Shown piece by piece: positions 1 to 7,534 of a DNA stretch of 64,000 nucleotides. The stretch is from Atopobiaceae bacterium. GTDB lineage: Bacteria; Actinomycetota; Coriobacteriia; Coriobacteriales; Atopobiaceae. Location: NCBI GenBank assembly GCA_017510785.1, contig JAFWMH010000024.1, forward strand, positions 124,001 to 188,000, read 5' to 3'. How positions within the stretch are numbered: the stretch's first letter is position 1; the number at the start of each line of letters is the position of its first letter. The position numbers were made by a program, and so were the translations under genes. The notes under the pieces were generated by a model. It worked only from the letters and a program-made list of their open reading frames with translations, searched no databases and was not told the origin of the DNA.

Positions 1-508
1 CTGAAAGGTCGCAGGAGGGCACGTCGTTCAAGGGCGTTTCACTCCACCGCGATGCCCCTCCCCTGGCGAAACCCTGCAAACCCTCTTCCTTCCATATGAG
101 CAATTCGTCCTCGAGCAAGGCCTCCGCAATATCGAGGGAGCGAAAGTGCACCCCAGATGGCACCTGCCCTACCAGCTCGTCGCAATTGTCTATTGCCCAG
201 GTTTCCGCCGCAAAACCCTGATCGTGCAGAAATCGCTCGAAGCGAAGGTTGCCACATGCCACGTCCAAAACACGCAGCGAACGGTCGCCCAAAACCGGAG
301 TGGCCCCAAACCCCACATCCGCACGCGTAGACGACGTCGCCACAAACTCGGAGGCGAGAGTCGAACCGTGATTGCTAAGCAACACGGTCTCGAGCAGCGT
401 ACGCCACCCGAACCATGGCGCCTGACGCGTAGCCGAGAAGGACGTGCTCACGCGCTCGTAAAACTCCGTAGTCAGCGCACTCATCCGTCGAGCAAAAGTT
501 TTATCCAT
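1..508 (-). CDS. Class I SAM-dependent methyltransferase, 3' end cut by window edge
   Basis: The reading frame starts at the ATG at 508-506, preceded by AGGAG at a good distance, and stays open to the left edge, giving about 169 residues of a partial protein. Around residue 88 it reads RVLDVACGNLRF, the glycine-rich motif I of Rossmann-fold methyltransferases, followed about 20 residues on by AIDNCDE, which fits motif II with the acidic residue that binds the ribose of S-adenosylmethionine. The N-terminal 85 residues (FYERVSTSFSATR, then APWFGW) are a family-specific lid that I cannot place. The substrate is unknown and the C-terminal half is outside the window. It is divergent from elp3. Fold assignment is confident; function is not. 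Confidence 0.75.
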   Translation of the reverse strand, partial: MDKTFARRMSALTTEFYERVSTSFSATRQAPWFGWRTLLETVLLSNHGSTLASEFVATSSTRADVGFGATPVLGDRSLRVLDVACGNLRFERFLHDQGFAAETWAIDNCDELVGQVPSGVHFRSLDIAEALLEDELLIWKEEGLQGFARGGASRWSETPLNDVPSCDLS

Positions 509-515
509 GTGCTCC

Positions 516-724
516 TGCCTCCACGCTCACGGTGCCACTTCCTGCGACCAACCCGAATCCCTTCCCGACCATGCCTCCACACTCACGGTGCCACTTCCGC
601 CCCACATGCCAAGGCCACGCTCTCTTCTCCGCATCCCCGCGTCCACGTCCGGAAGAAAGCACCCTTTATGGATATGGTAATGCCGTCACTCATGCGCCCG
701 CGTCCATGTCCGGAAGAAAGCACC
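516..724. repeat. Two imperfect direct-repeat pairs in the methyltransferase-elp3 gap
   Basis: A 27-bp sequence at 516-542 recurs at 572-598 with one mismatch (core CTCACGGTGCCACTTCC). A different 28-bp sequence at 636-663 recurs at 697-724 with one mismatch (core GTCCGGAAGAAAGCACC). The periods are 56 and 61 bp. No convincing gene covers the stretch. The repeats lie in the divergent promoter region, so they could be protein-binding sites or simple duplications. Confidence 0.7.
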
Positions 725-744
725 ACCCGAGCTCACATCCAAGC

Positions 745-774
745 GTGACAAATTGCCACCTCAAGAAGTATACT
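745..774 (+). promoter_or_regulatory. Predicted sigma-70-type promoter of elp3
   Basis: GTGACA at 745-750 and TATACT at 769-774 are separated by 18 bp. The expected start of transcription, about seven bases after the -10 box, falls at 781-782, on the elp3 start codon. There is no Shine-Dalgarno sequence before that ATG. Together this suggests a leaderless mRNA. Confidence 0.55.
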
Positions 775-781
775 GCTGCGC

Positions 782-2566
782 ATGGAAGACGCACTCTTAG
801 AGATAATCGCCGCCATTCGCGCAGGGAATACGCGACTCGATGACGCATGGCTCTCGAAGCTGCTGCGCAGGCACAACCGTGCCGCGCACGACTCCCGCCG
901 CAGCATCGCCAAGCGACGTTTGCTGCCCTTTTACCTCGCCATCAAGCGAGACAACCCCGAACGTTGGGCATCGTGGGGCGTGGACCCAGCGACCGAGGCG
1001 GTCCTTCTGCGCATCCTGCGCATGAAGCCGCGCCGCACCGCTTCCGGCGTCGCCACGGTTACCGTCATCACCAAGCCGTGGCCTTGCTCGAGCAACTGCC
1101 TGTATTGCCCCAACGACGTGCGCATGCCGAAGAGTTATTTGCACGACGAACCGGCTTGCCAACGCGCCGAGCGCAACTTCTTCGATCCTTACTTGCAGGT
1201 TCGTTCTCGCATCACGGCACTCCGCGAAATGGGCCACGTAACCGATAAAATCGAGCTCATCGTCCTTGGCGGCACATGGAACGACTATCCGGAGGAGTAC
1301 CAAATTTGGTTCGTGCGCGAACTGTTCCGTGCGCTCAATGAATTCGGAGATGGTCGAACGGAAGGCGAGACGCCCGAAGAGCGCGAGCGTCGGTATCGCG
1401 CGGATGGTCTCACCTACGATCCCGCAGAGCTTGCGCGACGAACCGGCGAGCTTCAGCAAAGCGTTACTGCCGGCGGACTCACGTACAACGAGGCGATTCG
1501 CGAGATTCTACACAGCAAGGGTTGGCAACGTGCCGCGTCGTGGCAATCGGCAACGTTTGCTGAACTCGAGGAGCAGCACCGGCGCAACGAGACGGCGGCA
1601 CATCGCGTGGTGGGCCTTACCATCGAGACGCGGCCAGACCTCATACGCGACGAAACCGCCCGTACCATGCGACGACTTGGGTGCACAAAAATCCAAATGG
1701 GCATTCAAAGCCTAGACGAGACCATCCTGCGCGCCAACCACCGCAACGTGACAGTCGACCAAATCGCCGCCGCATTTGCCACGCTGCGCCATCACGGCTA
1801 TAAGATTCAAATACATTTTATGGCAAACCTGCTCGGTGCCACCCCCGAATTCGACCGTGCCGACTACCTACGGCTCGTGCAAGACGAGCGATTCCTCCCC
1901 GACGAAGTGAAACTCTACCCCTGCTGCCTTGTGGAAAGCTCCCGTTTGGGCATCGAGTTCGCGGCGGGCACGTGGCAGCCCTACCCCGAAGACGAGTTGG
2001 TGTCGCTTTTGGCCGATGACGTACTGGCCACCCCTGCCTACACGCGCATCTCGCGCATGATTCGCGACATTTCCTCCACCGACATCGTGGCCGGCAACAA
2101 AAAGACCAACCTTCGGCAGATGGTGGAGGCACGTCTCGCGCCCCGCCGCACGGAGGTGCGCGAGATTCGCATGCGCGAGGTGGCAACCTCCGACGTCACG
2201 CTCGACGACCTTTCGCTCGACTGTGTGCCTTATGCCACAGCAACGACCGATGAACGGTTCCTCCAGTGGGTAACGGGCGACGGGCACATTGCCGGCTTCC
2301 TGCGGCTTTCGTTGCCACACGACGGTCGCATTGCCATGATTCGCGAGGTGCACGTGTATGGTCGCGTGGCAGGCATCGGCGGGTCCGAGCATGGTGGCGC
2401 ACAGCACGTCGGCCTCGGTCGCCAGCTCGTGGAGAGGGCGTGCGCCGACGCAAGCGCTGCCGGCTACACCGCGATTCGCGTTATCAGCGCGATTGGAACC
2501 CGCGAGTACTACAGAGGGCTCGGCTTTACGACGGATGGCTTGTACCAGCGCAAAGACCTTCGGTAG
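782..2566 (+). CDS. elp3: Bacterial Elp3: radical SAM / GNAT tRNA U34 carboxymethyltransferase
   Basis: A 594-residue Elp3 homologue. Elp3 uses a radical SAM 4Fe-4S cluster and acetyl-CoA to form carboxymethyluridine at tRNA wobble U34. The cluster motif is C102-x3-C106-x2-C109 (CSSNCLYC). It is followed by family signatures MPKSYLHDEPA, FDPYLQVRSR, LIVLGGTWNDYPEEY and GLTIETRPD. The C-terminal 150 residues form the acetyltransferase domain: HVYGRVAGIGGSEH, then the acetyl-CoA loop GLGRQLVE and the end signature ISAIGTREYYRGLGF. Length and domain order match full-length Elp3. Unlike archaea and eukaryotes, no other Elongator subunit is near, as is usual in bacteria that have Elp3 alone. The start at 782 has no Shine-Dalgarno sequence but fits the leaderless promoter just upstream. 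Confidence 0.93.
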   Translation: MEDALLEIIAAIRAGNTRLDDAWLSKLLRRHNRAAHDSRRSIAKRRLLPFYLAIKRDNPERWASWGVDPATEAVLLRILRMKPRRTASGVATVTVITKPWPCSSNCLYCPNDVRMPKSYLHDEPACQRAERNFFDPYLQVRSRITALREMGHVTDKIELIVLGGTWNDYPEEYQIWFVRELFRALNEFGDGRTEGETPEERERRYRADGLTYDPAELARRTGELQQSVTAGGLTYNEAIREILHSKGWQRAASWQSATFAELEEQHRRNETAAHRVVGLTIETRPDLIRDETARTMRRLGCTKIQMGIQSLDETILRANHRNVTVDQIAAAFATLRHHGYKIQIHFMANLLGATPEFDRADYLRLVQDERFLPDEVKLYPCCLVESSRLGIEFAAGTWQPYPEDELVSLLADDVLATPAYTRISRMIRDISSTDIVAGNKKTNLRQMVEARLAPRRTEVREIRMREVATSDVTLDDLSLDCVPYATATTDERFLQWVTGDGHIAGFLRLSLPHDGRIAMIREVHVYGRVAGIGGSEHGGAQHVGLGRQLVERACADASAAGYTAIRVISAIGTREYYRGLGFTTDGLYQRKDLR

Positions 2567-2633
2567 CGTTGCTCGCCACTACGTTCCCGGACGGCACATC
2601 ACACGATTTTGTCACCCACGATTCTTGAACGCT

Positions 2634-3557
2634 CTAATTTTGCGACCGGAGCGTCCCGTGCGATAGAGTCCTCCACAACGAGGCCTCAATTTCGTTCGCA
2701 GAGAATACCACACCTTCGGCAGGCGGCAAATCCGTCTCGAGCATAAGGCGATTGTGCGGAATGAGCTTGAGCTGCTCCTTGGCGCGGCGTGTGCGGACTT
2801 GCCGCTCGTTAACCGAAAACCAGCATCCGGCGCGAATTGCACGCCAGAGGTCGTCGGTTGAGCCGCTAAACCAGTGCAGGATGCACGAGCAACGCGCCAA
2901 ACTGCCCGACTCCTCCAGCGCGTCGAGCACCGTGCCCACCGAACGCACCGCATGGATGCTCAATACGCGGTCGCCAGCCTGCGCAGCAGCACGCGCCACG
3001 CGGCGAAACGCCGCGACCTGCAACTCGCGTGCACCATCGGCCACATACCTCGCAGAGAAGTCCAAGCCCACTTCGCCAATCCAGCGCGTCGAGCTTACCA
3101 GCTGCTCGAACAGCGCAACGTCCGTCTCGTCGCATAGCCCTTCTGCCACCCAGCGCGGATGCAGGCCAAGGCCAACACGCACATTGGGCAAATCGCCAAG
3201 TTGCGCGCATGTACGCTCGTATCCTTGTGGCGTCACCGTATTAGCAAAAAAACACAACCCGCGCGAGGCTGCGTCGTCGGCGACCTCGCGCATGTTGCTC
3301 ATAAAGTCCATATGGACATGCGCATCCACGAGCGTGGCGGCGTCGAACCCAAACAGGGCGGACGCCACCAGCGTTGTTTCCCGGGCACGCTGATTGCCGG
3401 ACTGCGGCCCGGCGGTAGCCTGATTGCGGAACGTAGCATCTGTGGCGCGCAAGTTGTTGGGAGTTACGCCCTCATCACGCAGGTTGCCGAGAGGCACTCC
3501 CACAAAGCACCGGTTGTTGGAAGATGTTCCCCCAGCAACCCCAGATGCGGACGTCAC
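2634..3557 (-). CDS. TatD-family metal-dependent hydrolase with unusual N-terminal extension
   Basis: A TatD-type TIM-barrel metallohydrolase of 307 residues. Metal-binding motifs are VDAHVHMD (about residue 78), GEVGLDF, LSIHAVRS, ILHWFSGS and LETDLPP. The string from SIHAVRS through LHWFSG to GCWFSVN resembles, from memory, the TatD nuclease subgroup that includes QatD of the Qat antiphage system. No qatA, qatB or qatC is in the window, so this is only a subgroup resemblance. The start at 3557 overlaps the stop of the upstream gene as ATGA, which supports translational coupling. The conserved domain begins only after about 75 residues. The leader before it is Asn/Arg rich with degenerate repeats (GNLRD, NNLRA, RNQAT, GNQRA). 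An internal GTG near residue 67 is an alternative start. Confidence 0.8.
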   Translation of the reverse strand: MTSASGVAGGTSSNNRCFVGVPLGNLRDEGVTPNNLRATDATFRNQATAGPQSGNQRARETTLVASALFGFDAATLVDAHVHMDFMSNMREVADDAASRGLCFFANTVTPQGYERTCAQLGDLPNVRVGLGLHPRWVAEGLCDETDVALFEQLVSSTRWIGEVGLDFSARYVADGARELQVAAFRRVARAAAQAGDRVLSIHAVRSVGTVLDALEESGSLARCSCILHWFSGSTDDLWRAIRAGCWFSVNERQVRTRRAKEQLKLIPHNRLMLETDLPPAEGVVFSANEIEASLWRTLSHGTLRSQN

Positions 3558-4012
3558 TGGGCCATCAGCACCTTGAATGCCGCATTGAGGGCATCGTAGG
3601 CATCGCTCGTATCGAGCTCATCGAGCAGCCGCTCGCGTGTGGCGGGCGCCAAGCGCTCTTCGAGCAGGTATTTCTCTGCTGCGGCCTTGATTTGCTTTTT
3701 GTTGGGATGTAACGGATCGATGCCCGAAACTTTAATAAAGTAGCCTACCTCCACCAACGCAAACAGTGCTACGAGCTGCTCGTAGTCGAGCTTCTCGATG
3801 CGGCTGCGAAATACGGACCGGCCAAGCACACCGCCGGGCATGAAGTCCTCGGCACGCATCTTGAGCACGTCCGTCATAACGCGACGCGTCTTGCGCTTGA
3901 GGACACGTTTTGCCCGACCACGCACGTACCGAACGACGGCAGCCGCCCCCGCACCGATGGCCACACCTGCAACAACGCCTCCCACCAAGATGTATTTGAT
4001 CTTTGAAGACAT
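3554..4012 (-). CDS. Hypothetical 152-residue protein with one N-terminal membrane segment
   Basis: I do not recognise a family. Residues 5-28 (YILVGGVVAGVAIGAG, then AAAVVRYV) form one membrane helix, followed by a very basic stretch (RGRAKRVLKRKTRR), which predicts an N-out, C-in orientation. The remaining 100 residues are helical and soluble, ending in LNAAFKVLMAQ. The start has AGAGGGG upstream at a suitable distance. The stop overlaps the TatD start by four bases (ATGA), so the two proteins are likely made from one mRNA in linked amounts. This hints at a membrane partner for the hydrolase, but that is inference from gene order only. Confidence 0.8.
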   Translation of the reverse strand: MSSKIKYILVGGVVAGVAIGAGAAAVVRYVRGRAKRVLKRKTRRVMTDVLKMRAEDFMPGGVLGRSVFRSRIEKLDYEQLVALFALVEVGYFIKVSGIDPLHPNKKQIKAAAEKYLLEERLAPATRERLLDELDTSDAYDALNAAFKVLMAQ

Positions 4013-4035
4013 GACTTTTCCCCTCTGCTTTCTAG

Positions 4036-4953
4036 TTATTCGTGCGCGCGCATGTAAAACGCGAGGGCACCAATAAGATTAGCCTCGTTGCCGAACTTGC
4101 ACGTTACGATTTCGGGTTTGCTAAACGGTACGAAGGACGCAACGGGATCGAATAACGCATCAACCGCTTCGCGCACGATGTTCGTCGTCGCCGGACGTGC
4201 CGAAATGCCGCCGCCGATGGCGCAGCGCGGCAAATCGAGCACCGATTGCAGCGAGAAAATCCCCGCCGCCATTTGCGCGCCAAACGTCCCGAGAATTGCC
4301 TTTGCATTTTCGTCGTCCTCATCGTATGCATCAAACAGCATAATCCCGTCGGCGTGCTCCAGTCCCTTCGCCGCCGCGAACTTGCCCACGATGGCCGAGG
4401 CCGAAACGCGGCCGGCCCACATGGCATCCAAGTTGTGGAAGCCGATGCCGTTCTTTGTTAAATCGAAATCCGTCAAAAAGAACGAGAGTTCCCCAGCGCC
4501 ACCCGATGTGCCCATCCAAACCTCACCATTGAGCACAATGCCGCCGCCAATACCTGTTCCCAGCACGATTACGGCGCCGGAATCGACGTCCGAAAGTGCC
4601 CCGAGCCAGCTTTCGGCGAACGCCGCGCACTTGCCATCGTTCGCAATGGTCACCGGCTTGGCGAACACCTCGCCGAAGCGCTCCGCCGCAGGATAGTCCG
4701 CAATCCACCTAAACGCGCCACCCGTGTGCGCTATTCCCTCTGCCGTCCCTATGCGGCCAGGCATGGAAACGGCCACGCCTTCGTATTCTCCCTCTATGGT
4801 GCTGCGCAGCTCCTCCATGGAGCCTAGCAGCCCCGCCTCAGTAGAGGTGTTCGACGCCACCTTTCCTTGGCTCAAGAACCGACCCTCTTCGTCCATAAGC
4901 GCATATTTGATGAATGTGCCACCTATATCGAGCACCAAGAACTGCTTCGCCAT
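4036..4953 (-). CDS. ROK-family sugar kinase without the zinc-binding motif
   Basis: A 305-residue ROK protein. The N-terminal phosphate loop is LDIGGTFIKYAL. The catalytic base lies in NDGKCAAFAE (ROK family N-D motif), and GTGIGGGIVLNGE and CAIGGGISARP are the further ATP-site signatures. The usual ROK zinc motif CxCGxxGCxE, with its preceding His, is absent; the equivalent region reads GAGELSFFLTDFD. ROK kinases without zinc include beta-glucoside kinases, so the substrate need not be glucose. There is no HTH domain, so it is a kinase and not a NagC/XylR-type repressor. It is divergent from the GH32 fructosidase, which makes a hexose released by that enzyme a plausible substrate. GAGGGGGAG precedes the ATG. 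Confidence 0.88.
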   Translation of the reverse strand: MAKQFLVLDIGGTFIKYALMDEEGRFLSQGKVASNTSTEAGLLGSMEELRSTIEGEYEGVAVSMPGRIGTAEGIAHTGGAFRWIADYPAAERFGEVFAKPVTIANDGKCAAFAESWLGALSDVDSGAVIVLGTGIGGGIVLNGEVWMGTSGGAGELSFFLTDFDLTKNGIGFHNLDAMWAGRVSASAIVGKFAAAKGLEHADGIMLFDAYDEDDENAKAILGTFGAQMAAGIFSLQSVLDLPRCAIGGGISARPATTNIVREAVDALFDPVASFVPFSKPEIVTCKFGNEANLIGALAFYMRAHE

Positions 4954-5546
4954 ACCACTCCCCCTCGTTTACTCTCTGAATGTAATACAAAACCATTGTA
5001 TGCCCAATATCTCGTCACATAGCCCGGGAATCGGTCAATACCCACTCACGGATGGCCGCGGGCTTGTTGTGCGTTTGTTGCCCCCAAGTGTCGCCGAGCG
5101 CGAGCGTTGCTGAGCGCGAGCGATGCCGGTTAGGAAACTCGTCGCCCCACGGCCACGCGGGGTCGCCCACGGCCCACGGTCGCCTGTGGCCCACGGTTGG
5201 CGAAGCGACGATTTTCTCTGCTATGCAATTGCAAAACAAGCAAAAGGGCTCCCCTGCTCGATCCTGCCTCTAAAGAAACGTCAAATCGAGGAGTGGCCCG
5301 GAAGAGCGGCCGCGCGCAGTTCCGCAGGAACGAGGACTGTTTGAGCACGGCCCTCTCCGGGCCACGGACGGGGCAGTTGACCATTCTTTAGGGGCAGGTG
5401 CTCGGTGTGTTCTCCTTTGGACCTGCACAATACAACCCGTTGCATAGGCTAAGCCGTCCGGTCACCTATATCTGAATACCGCTGAGCTGCCGTTGGGATA
5501 ATCTGGAATCGTTCTCGCACGTCCCCAGAAGGAAGGACATATCCTT
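4954..5546. other. Divergent ROK/GH32 intergenic region
   Basis: No gene is supported here. The stretch contains a 16-bp direct repeat starting GAGCGCGAGCG (5096 and 5112), a GC-rich patch with several copies of GCCCACGG (about 5144-5198) and one copy of the 137-bp palindromic element described separately. The final 150 bases should hold the GH32 promoter, but I see no clear -35/-10 pair. GAAGGAC lies upstream of the GH32 start. Confidence 0.6.
5263..5398. repeat. Palindromic element, family A, copy 1
   Basis: A 136-bp element with ends CCTGCCTCTAAAGAA and TTCTTTAGGGGCAGG, an inner arm pair GTGGCCCGGA/TCCGGGCCAC, and a conserved central core CGCGCAGTTCCGC...GAGGACTGTTTGAGCACGG. Copies 2 and 3 at 27613 and 56516 have the same plan. 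TGCTCG at 5255-5260 recurs at 5399-5404 right outside the element, which could be a target-site duplication. It lies in the promoter region between the ROK and GH32 genes. Confidence 0.85.
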
Positions 5547-7100
5547 ATGACCATGCTCGTCAAGCTCGACCAGCACCACAACTGGCGTATGCGTTATCAC
5601 TTGCAGTGCCCGTCCGGCAATATTACCGACCCCAACGGCCTTAGCCACTTTAAGGGCGTTTATCACATTTTCCATCAGTATGAGCCGCGTTGGCCGCGCG
5701 AGGCAGGTCACGGTTGGGGTCATTGGTCGAGCCCCGACCTCACCACTTGGTACTGGCACGGTGGAGCCATTATGCCGAGCGTTCAAACAGACAAAAACGG
5801 TTCCTATTCCGGTTCTGGCATCGTGAACGGCGACGAGCTTTGGCTGTACTATACGGGCAACGAGCTTATGCCCGGCGGTAGGGCGGCTGGCTACGACTAC
5901 GACTTTAAGGGTCGCAAGGCCAACGAGACGCTCGTGGTGTGCACCGACGACGGCGACAAGTGCCACATAACCCTCGGCGAGAAGCGCCCCGTACTGTGCA
6001 ACGACCAGTATCCCGCCTATGCTTCCAACCACGTACGCGACCCCAAGGTGTGGCGTCAAGATGGCAAATGGTGGATGCTGCTCGGTTGCCGCACCGTCGA
6101 GAGCCACGGCTGTGCACTGCTGTACAGCTCCGACGACGGCATTAAGTGGGAGATGGCCGGCTCTGCCACCAACAAGGACGACGAGAATCCGTTTGGCTAC
6201 ATGTGGGAGTGCCCCAGCGTCGCAAAGTTTGGCGACAAGGAATTCCTGTTCGTGTGCCCGCAGGGCGTGCCCAAGCAGCAGTACAAGTTCCAAACCATCC
6301 ACAACTCCGGGTACTTCCCCATCGAGGGCAAGGTCATCGACCTGCTTTCGCAGGATCCCGGCAAGCAAGATGGCGACAAGCCCTTTAACTGCGTCGATCG
6401 CGACACCTTCATCGAGCTTGACTACGGTTTCGACTTCTACGCCTGCCAGGTATTTGAGGACGAGAACGGCCGCAAGATCCTGATGGCATGGGCCGGCGTC
6501 GCCGACATGGAGTTCGAGTACGACGTTCCCACTACTCCCGAGTGGGCGCACTCTCTCACCATGCCGCGCGAGCTAACCCTCAACGACGCGGGTCGCATTT
6601 GCCAGTGGCCGGTCGCCGAGATGGACACCCTGCGCGAGGACGAGGTCGAGTGGACCGCCGAGGCTGCCGATGGCGCCACCGGTTATATGGGCTCCTCCAC
6701 CTATGACAAGTTCAGCATGGTTGGCGCCAAGGGCGTCCGCCTGAACGGCATTGGCGACATTACCATCGACAACATCGAGGGCAAGGGCCACGTCATGCTG
6801 AACGGCGACCTTGAGTTCGTGATAAACGACCACGACGCCGAGCTCGTGTTCCACAGCCACGCCGGCCGCTTCCGCTCCATCCGTCGTCTGCCCTTCACGG
6901 CGCTTTCTGCTGGCAAGGTGGAGAGCCTGCGCATCATGGTTGACACCTCTTGCGTCGAGATTTTCGTAAACGGCGGCGAGGCCACGATGACCACCCGTTG
7001 GTTCCCGCTCGACATCAAGAAGCTTGCCGTCACCTCCACGCTTGAGGGCGAGCACCACGCTTGGAACCAGCACGGCTGGGTATTCGAGAACATCGCCTAG
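5547..7100 (+). CDS. Glycoside hydrolase family 32 beta-fructosidase / sucrose-6-phosphate hydrolase
   Basis: A 517-residue GH32 enzyme that cleaves beta-fructosides such as sucrose, sucrose 6-phosphate or fructan. The nucleophile is D28 in TDPNG, the transition-state residue is D165 in RDPKV, and the acid/base is E221 in MWECPSV. The sequences FHQYEP and YSGSGIV are further GH32 signatures. The five-bladed propeller is followed by the C-terminal beta-sandwich module (from about residue 350). No signal peptide is present, so it acts in the cytoplasm on imported sugar. There is no PTS or ABC transporter next to it. The start at 5547 or the ATG two codons later both fit the upstream GAAGGA. A hairpin repeat and a terminator follow directly. 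Confidence 0.93.
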   Translation: MTMLVKLDQHHNWRMRYHLQCPSGNITDPNGLSHFKGVYHIFHQYEPRWPREAGHGWGHWSSPDLTTWYWHGGAIMPSVQTDKNGSYSGSGIVNGDELWLYYTGNELMPGGRAAGYDYDFKGRKANETLVVCTDDGDKCHITLGEKRPVLCNDQYPAYASNHVRDPKVWRQDGKWWMLLGCRTVESHGCALLYSSDDGIKWEMAGSATNKDDENPFGYMWECPSVAKFGDKEFLFVCPQGVPKQQYKFQTIHNSGYFPIEGKVIDLLSQDPGKQDGDKPFNCVDRDTFIELDYGFDFYACQVFEDENGRKILMAWAGVADMEFEYDVPTTPEWAHSLTMPRELTLNDAGRICQWPVAEMDTLREDEVEWTAEAADGATGYMGSSTYDKFSMVGAKGVRLNGIGDITIDNIEGKGHVMLNGDLEFVINDHDAELVFHSHAGRFRSIRRLPFTALSAGKVESLRIMVDTSCVEIFVNGGEATMTTRWFPLDIKKLAVTSTLEGEHHAWNQHGWVFENIA

Positions 7101-7111
7101 CAGTTTGGTGA

Positions 7112-7194
7112 GGGCTTGGGGGCTGCTCTGCGCCGGGACTCAAACAGCTGCGCTTCGCGCAGAACTCGCCCGGTCGCAGACAGCCCCCAAGCCC
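7112..7194. repeat. Variant of palindromic family A after GH32
   Basis: Perfect 14-bp arms GGGCTTGGGGGCTG (7112-7125) and CAGCCCCCAAGCCC (7181-7194), continued inward by CTGCG/CGCAG and CCGGG/CCCGG. Read on the minus strand the loop contains AGTTCTGCGCGAAGCG followed by CTGTTTGAG, which matches the core of copies 1-3. The arms are entirely different from theirs. It starts 12 bases after the GH32 stop codon. Confidence 0.75.
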
Positions 7195-7219
7195 ATTGCC
7201 CCGGACGCGGATTATTGGT

Positions 7220-7246
7220 GCGGGAGCTTTGCTCCCGCGCTTTTGT
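7220..7246 (+). terminator. Rho-independent terminator after GH32
   Basis: GCGGGAGC-TTT-GCTCCCGC forms an eight-base-pair stem, followed by GCTTTTG. It lies 120 bases after the GH32 stop, downstream of the hairpin repeat. Confidence 0.75.
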
Positions 7247-7293
7247 GTGGGACCTGCCTAGTGGCTCGTGGGTACAAGCCTCATCTTGTGTTT

Positions 7294-7349
7294 CAGCGGT
7301 GCCACTTAGGGCTGGTTTTGCGCGCTAAACGGCCTCAGCGGTACACAAC
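7294..7349. repeat. Palindromic element, family B, GTGTACC type
   Basis: On the minus strand this reads GTTGTGTACCGCTGAGGCC, GTTTAGC, a short spacer with AAAACC, then CTAAGTGGCACCGCTG. It matches the two tandem copies at 35084-35217, which have GTGTACC ends and the same GCCGTTTAGC...CTAAGTGGC centre. The GGTACAC end is preserved only on one side here, so this copy is partly decayed. Confidence 0.65.
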
Positions 7350-7395
7350 CTGTAGCACACACCCGCTAACGTGTACCCAGGGGGCCGCTTAGGCC

Positions 7396-7515
7396 GCACC
7401 ATCCCGGGCTGCACGGTCCCAACCTGAGCCGTCCCTGGCTGCACCGTCCCGGACTGCACCGTCCCGACGGCACGGTTCCAACCTAGGCGGTCCCAACCCA
7501 CACCGTCCCGGGTCC
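7396..7515. repeat. Eight degenerate 15-bp tandem repeats
   Basis: Successive units read GCACCATCCCGGGCT, GCACGGTCCCAACCT, GAGCCGTCCCTGGCT, GCACCGTCCCGGACT and so on, giving about eight units over 120 bp with consensus GCACCGTCCCGGNCT. No open frame with a start and ribosome site runs through them. They fill the gap between GH32 and the convergent PIG-L gene. Confidence 0.75.
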
Positions 7516-7534
7516 GCAGCGTAGCTTAAACCCG

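Noticed and set aside
146..748. 200-codon plus-strand frame before elp3
   Set aside because: Opposes the methyltransferase frame, which has motif I and a ribosome site, and runs through the direct repeats.
2634..3557. Complete Qat antiphage system
   Set aside because: Only a QatD-like TatD domain is present; no QatA ATPase, QatB or QueC-like QatC gene adjoins it.
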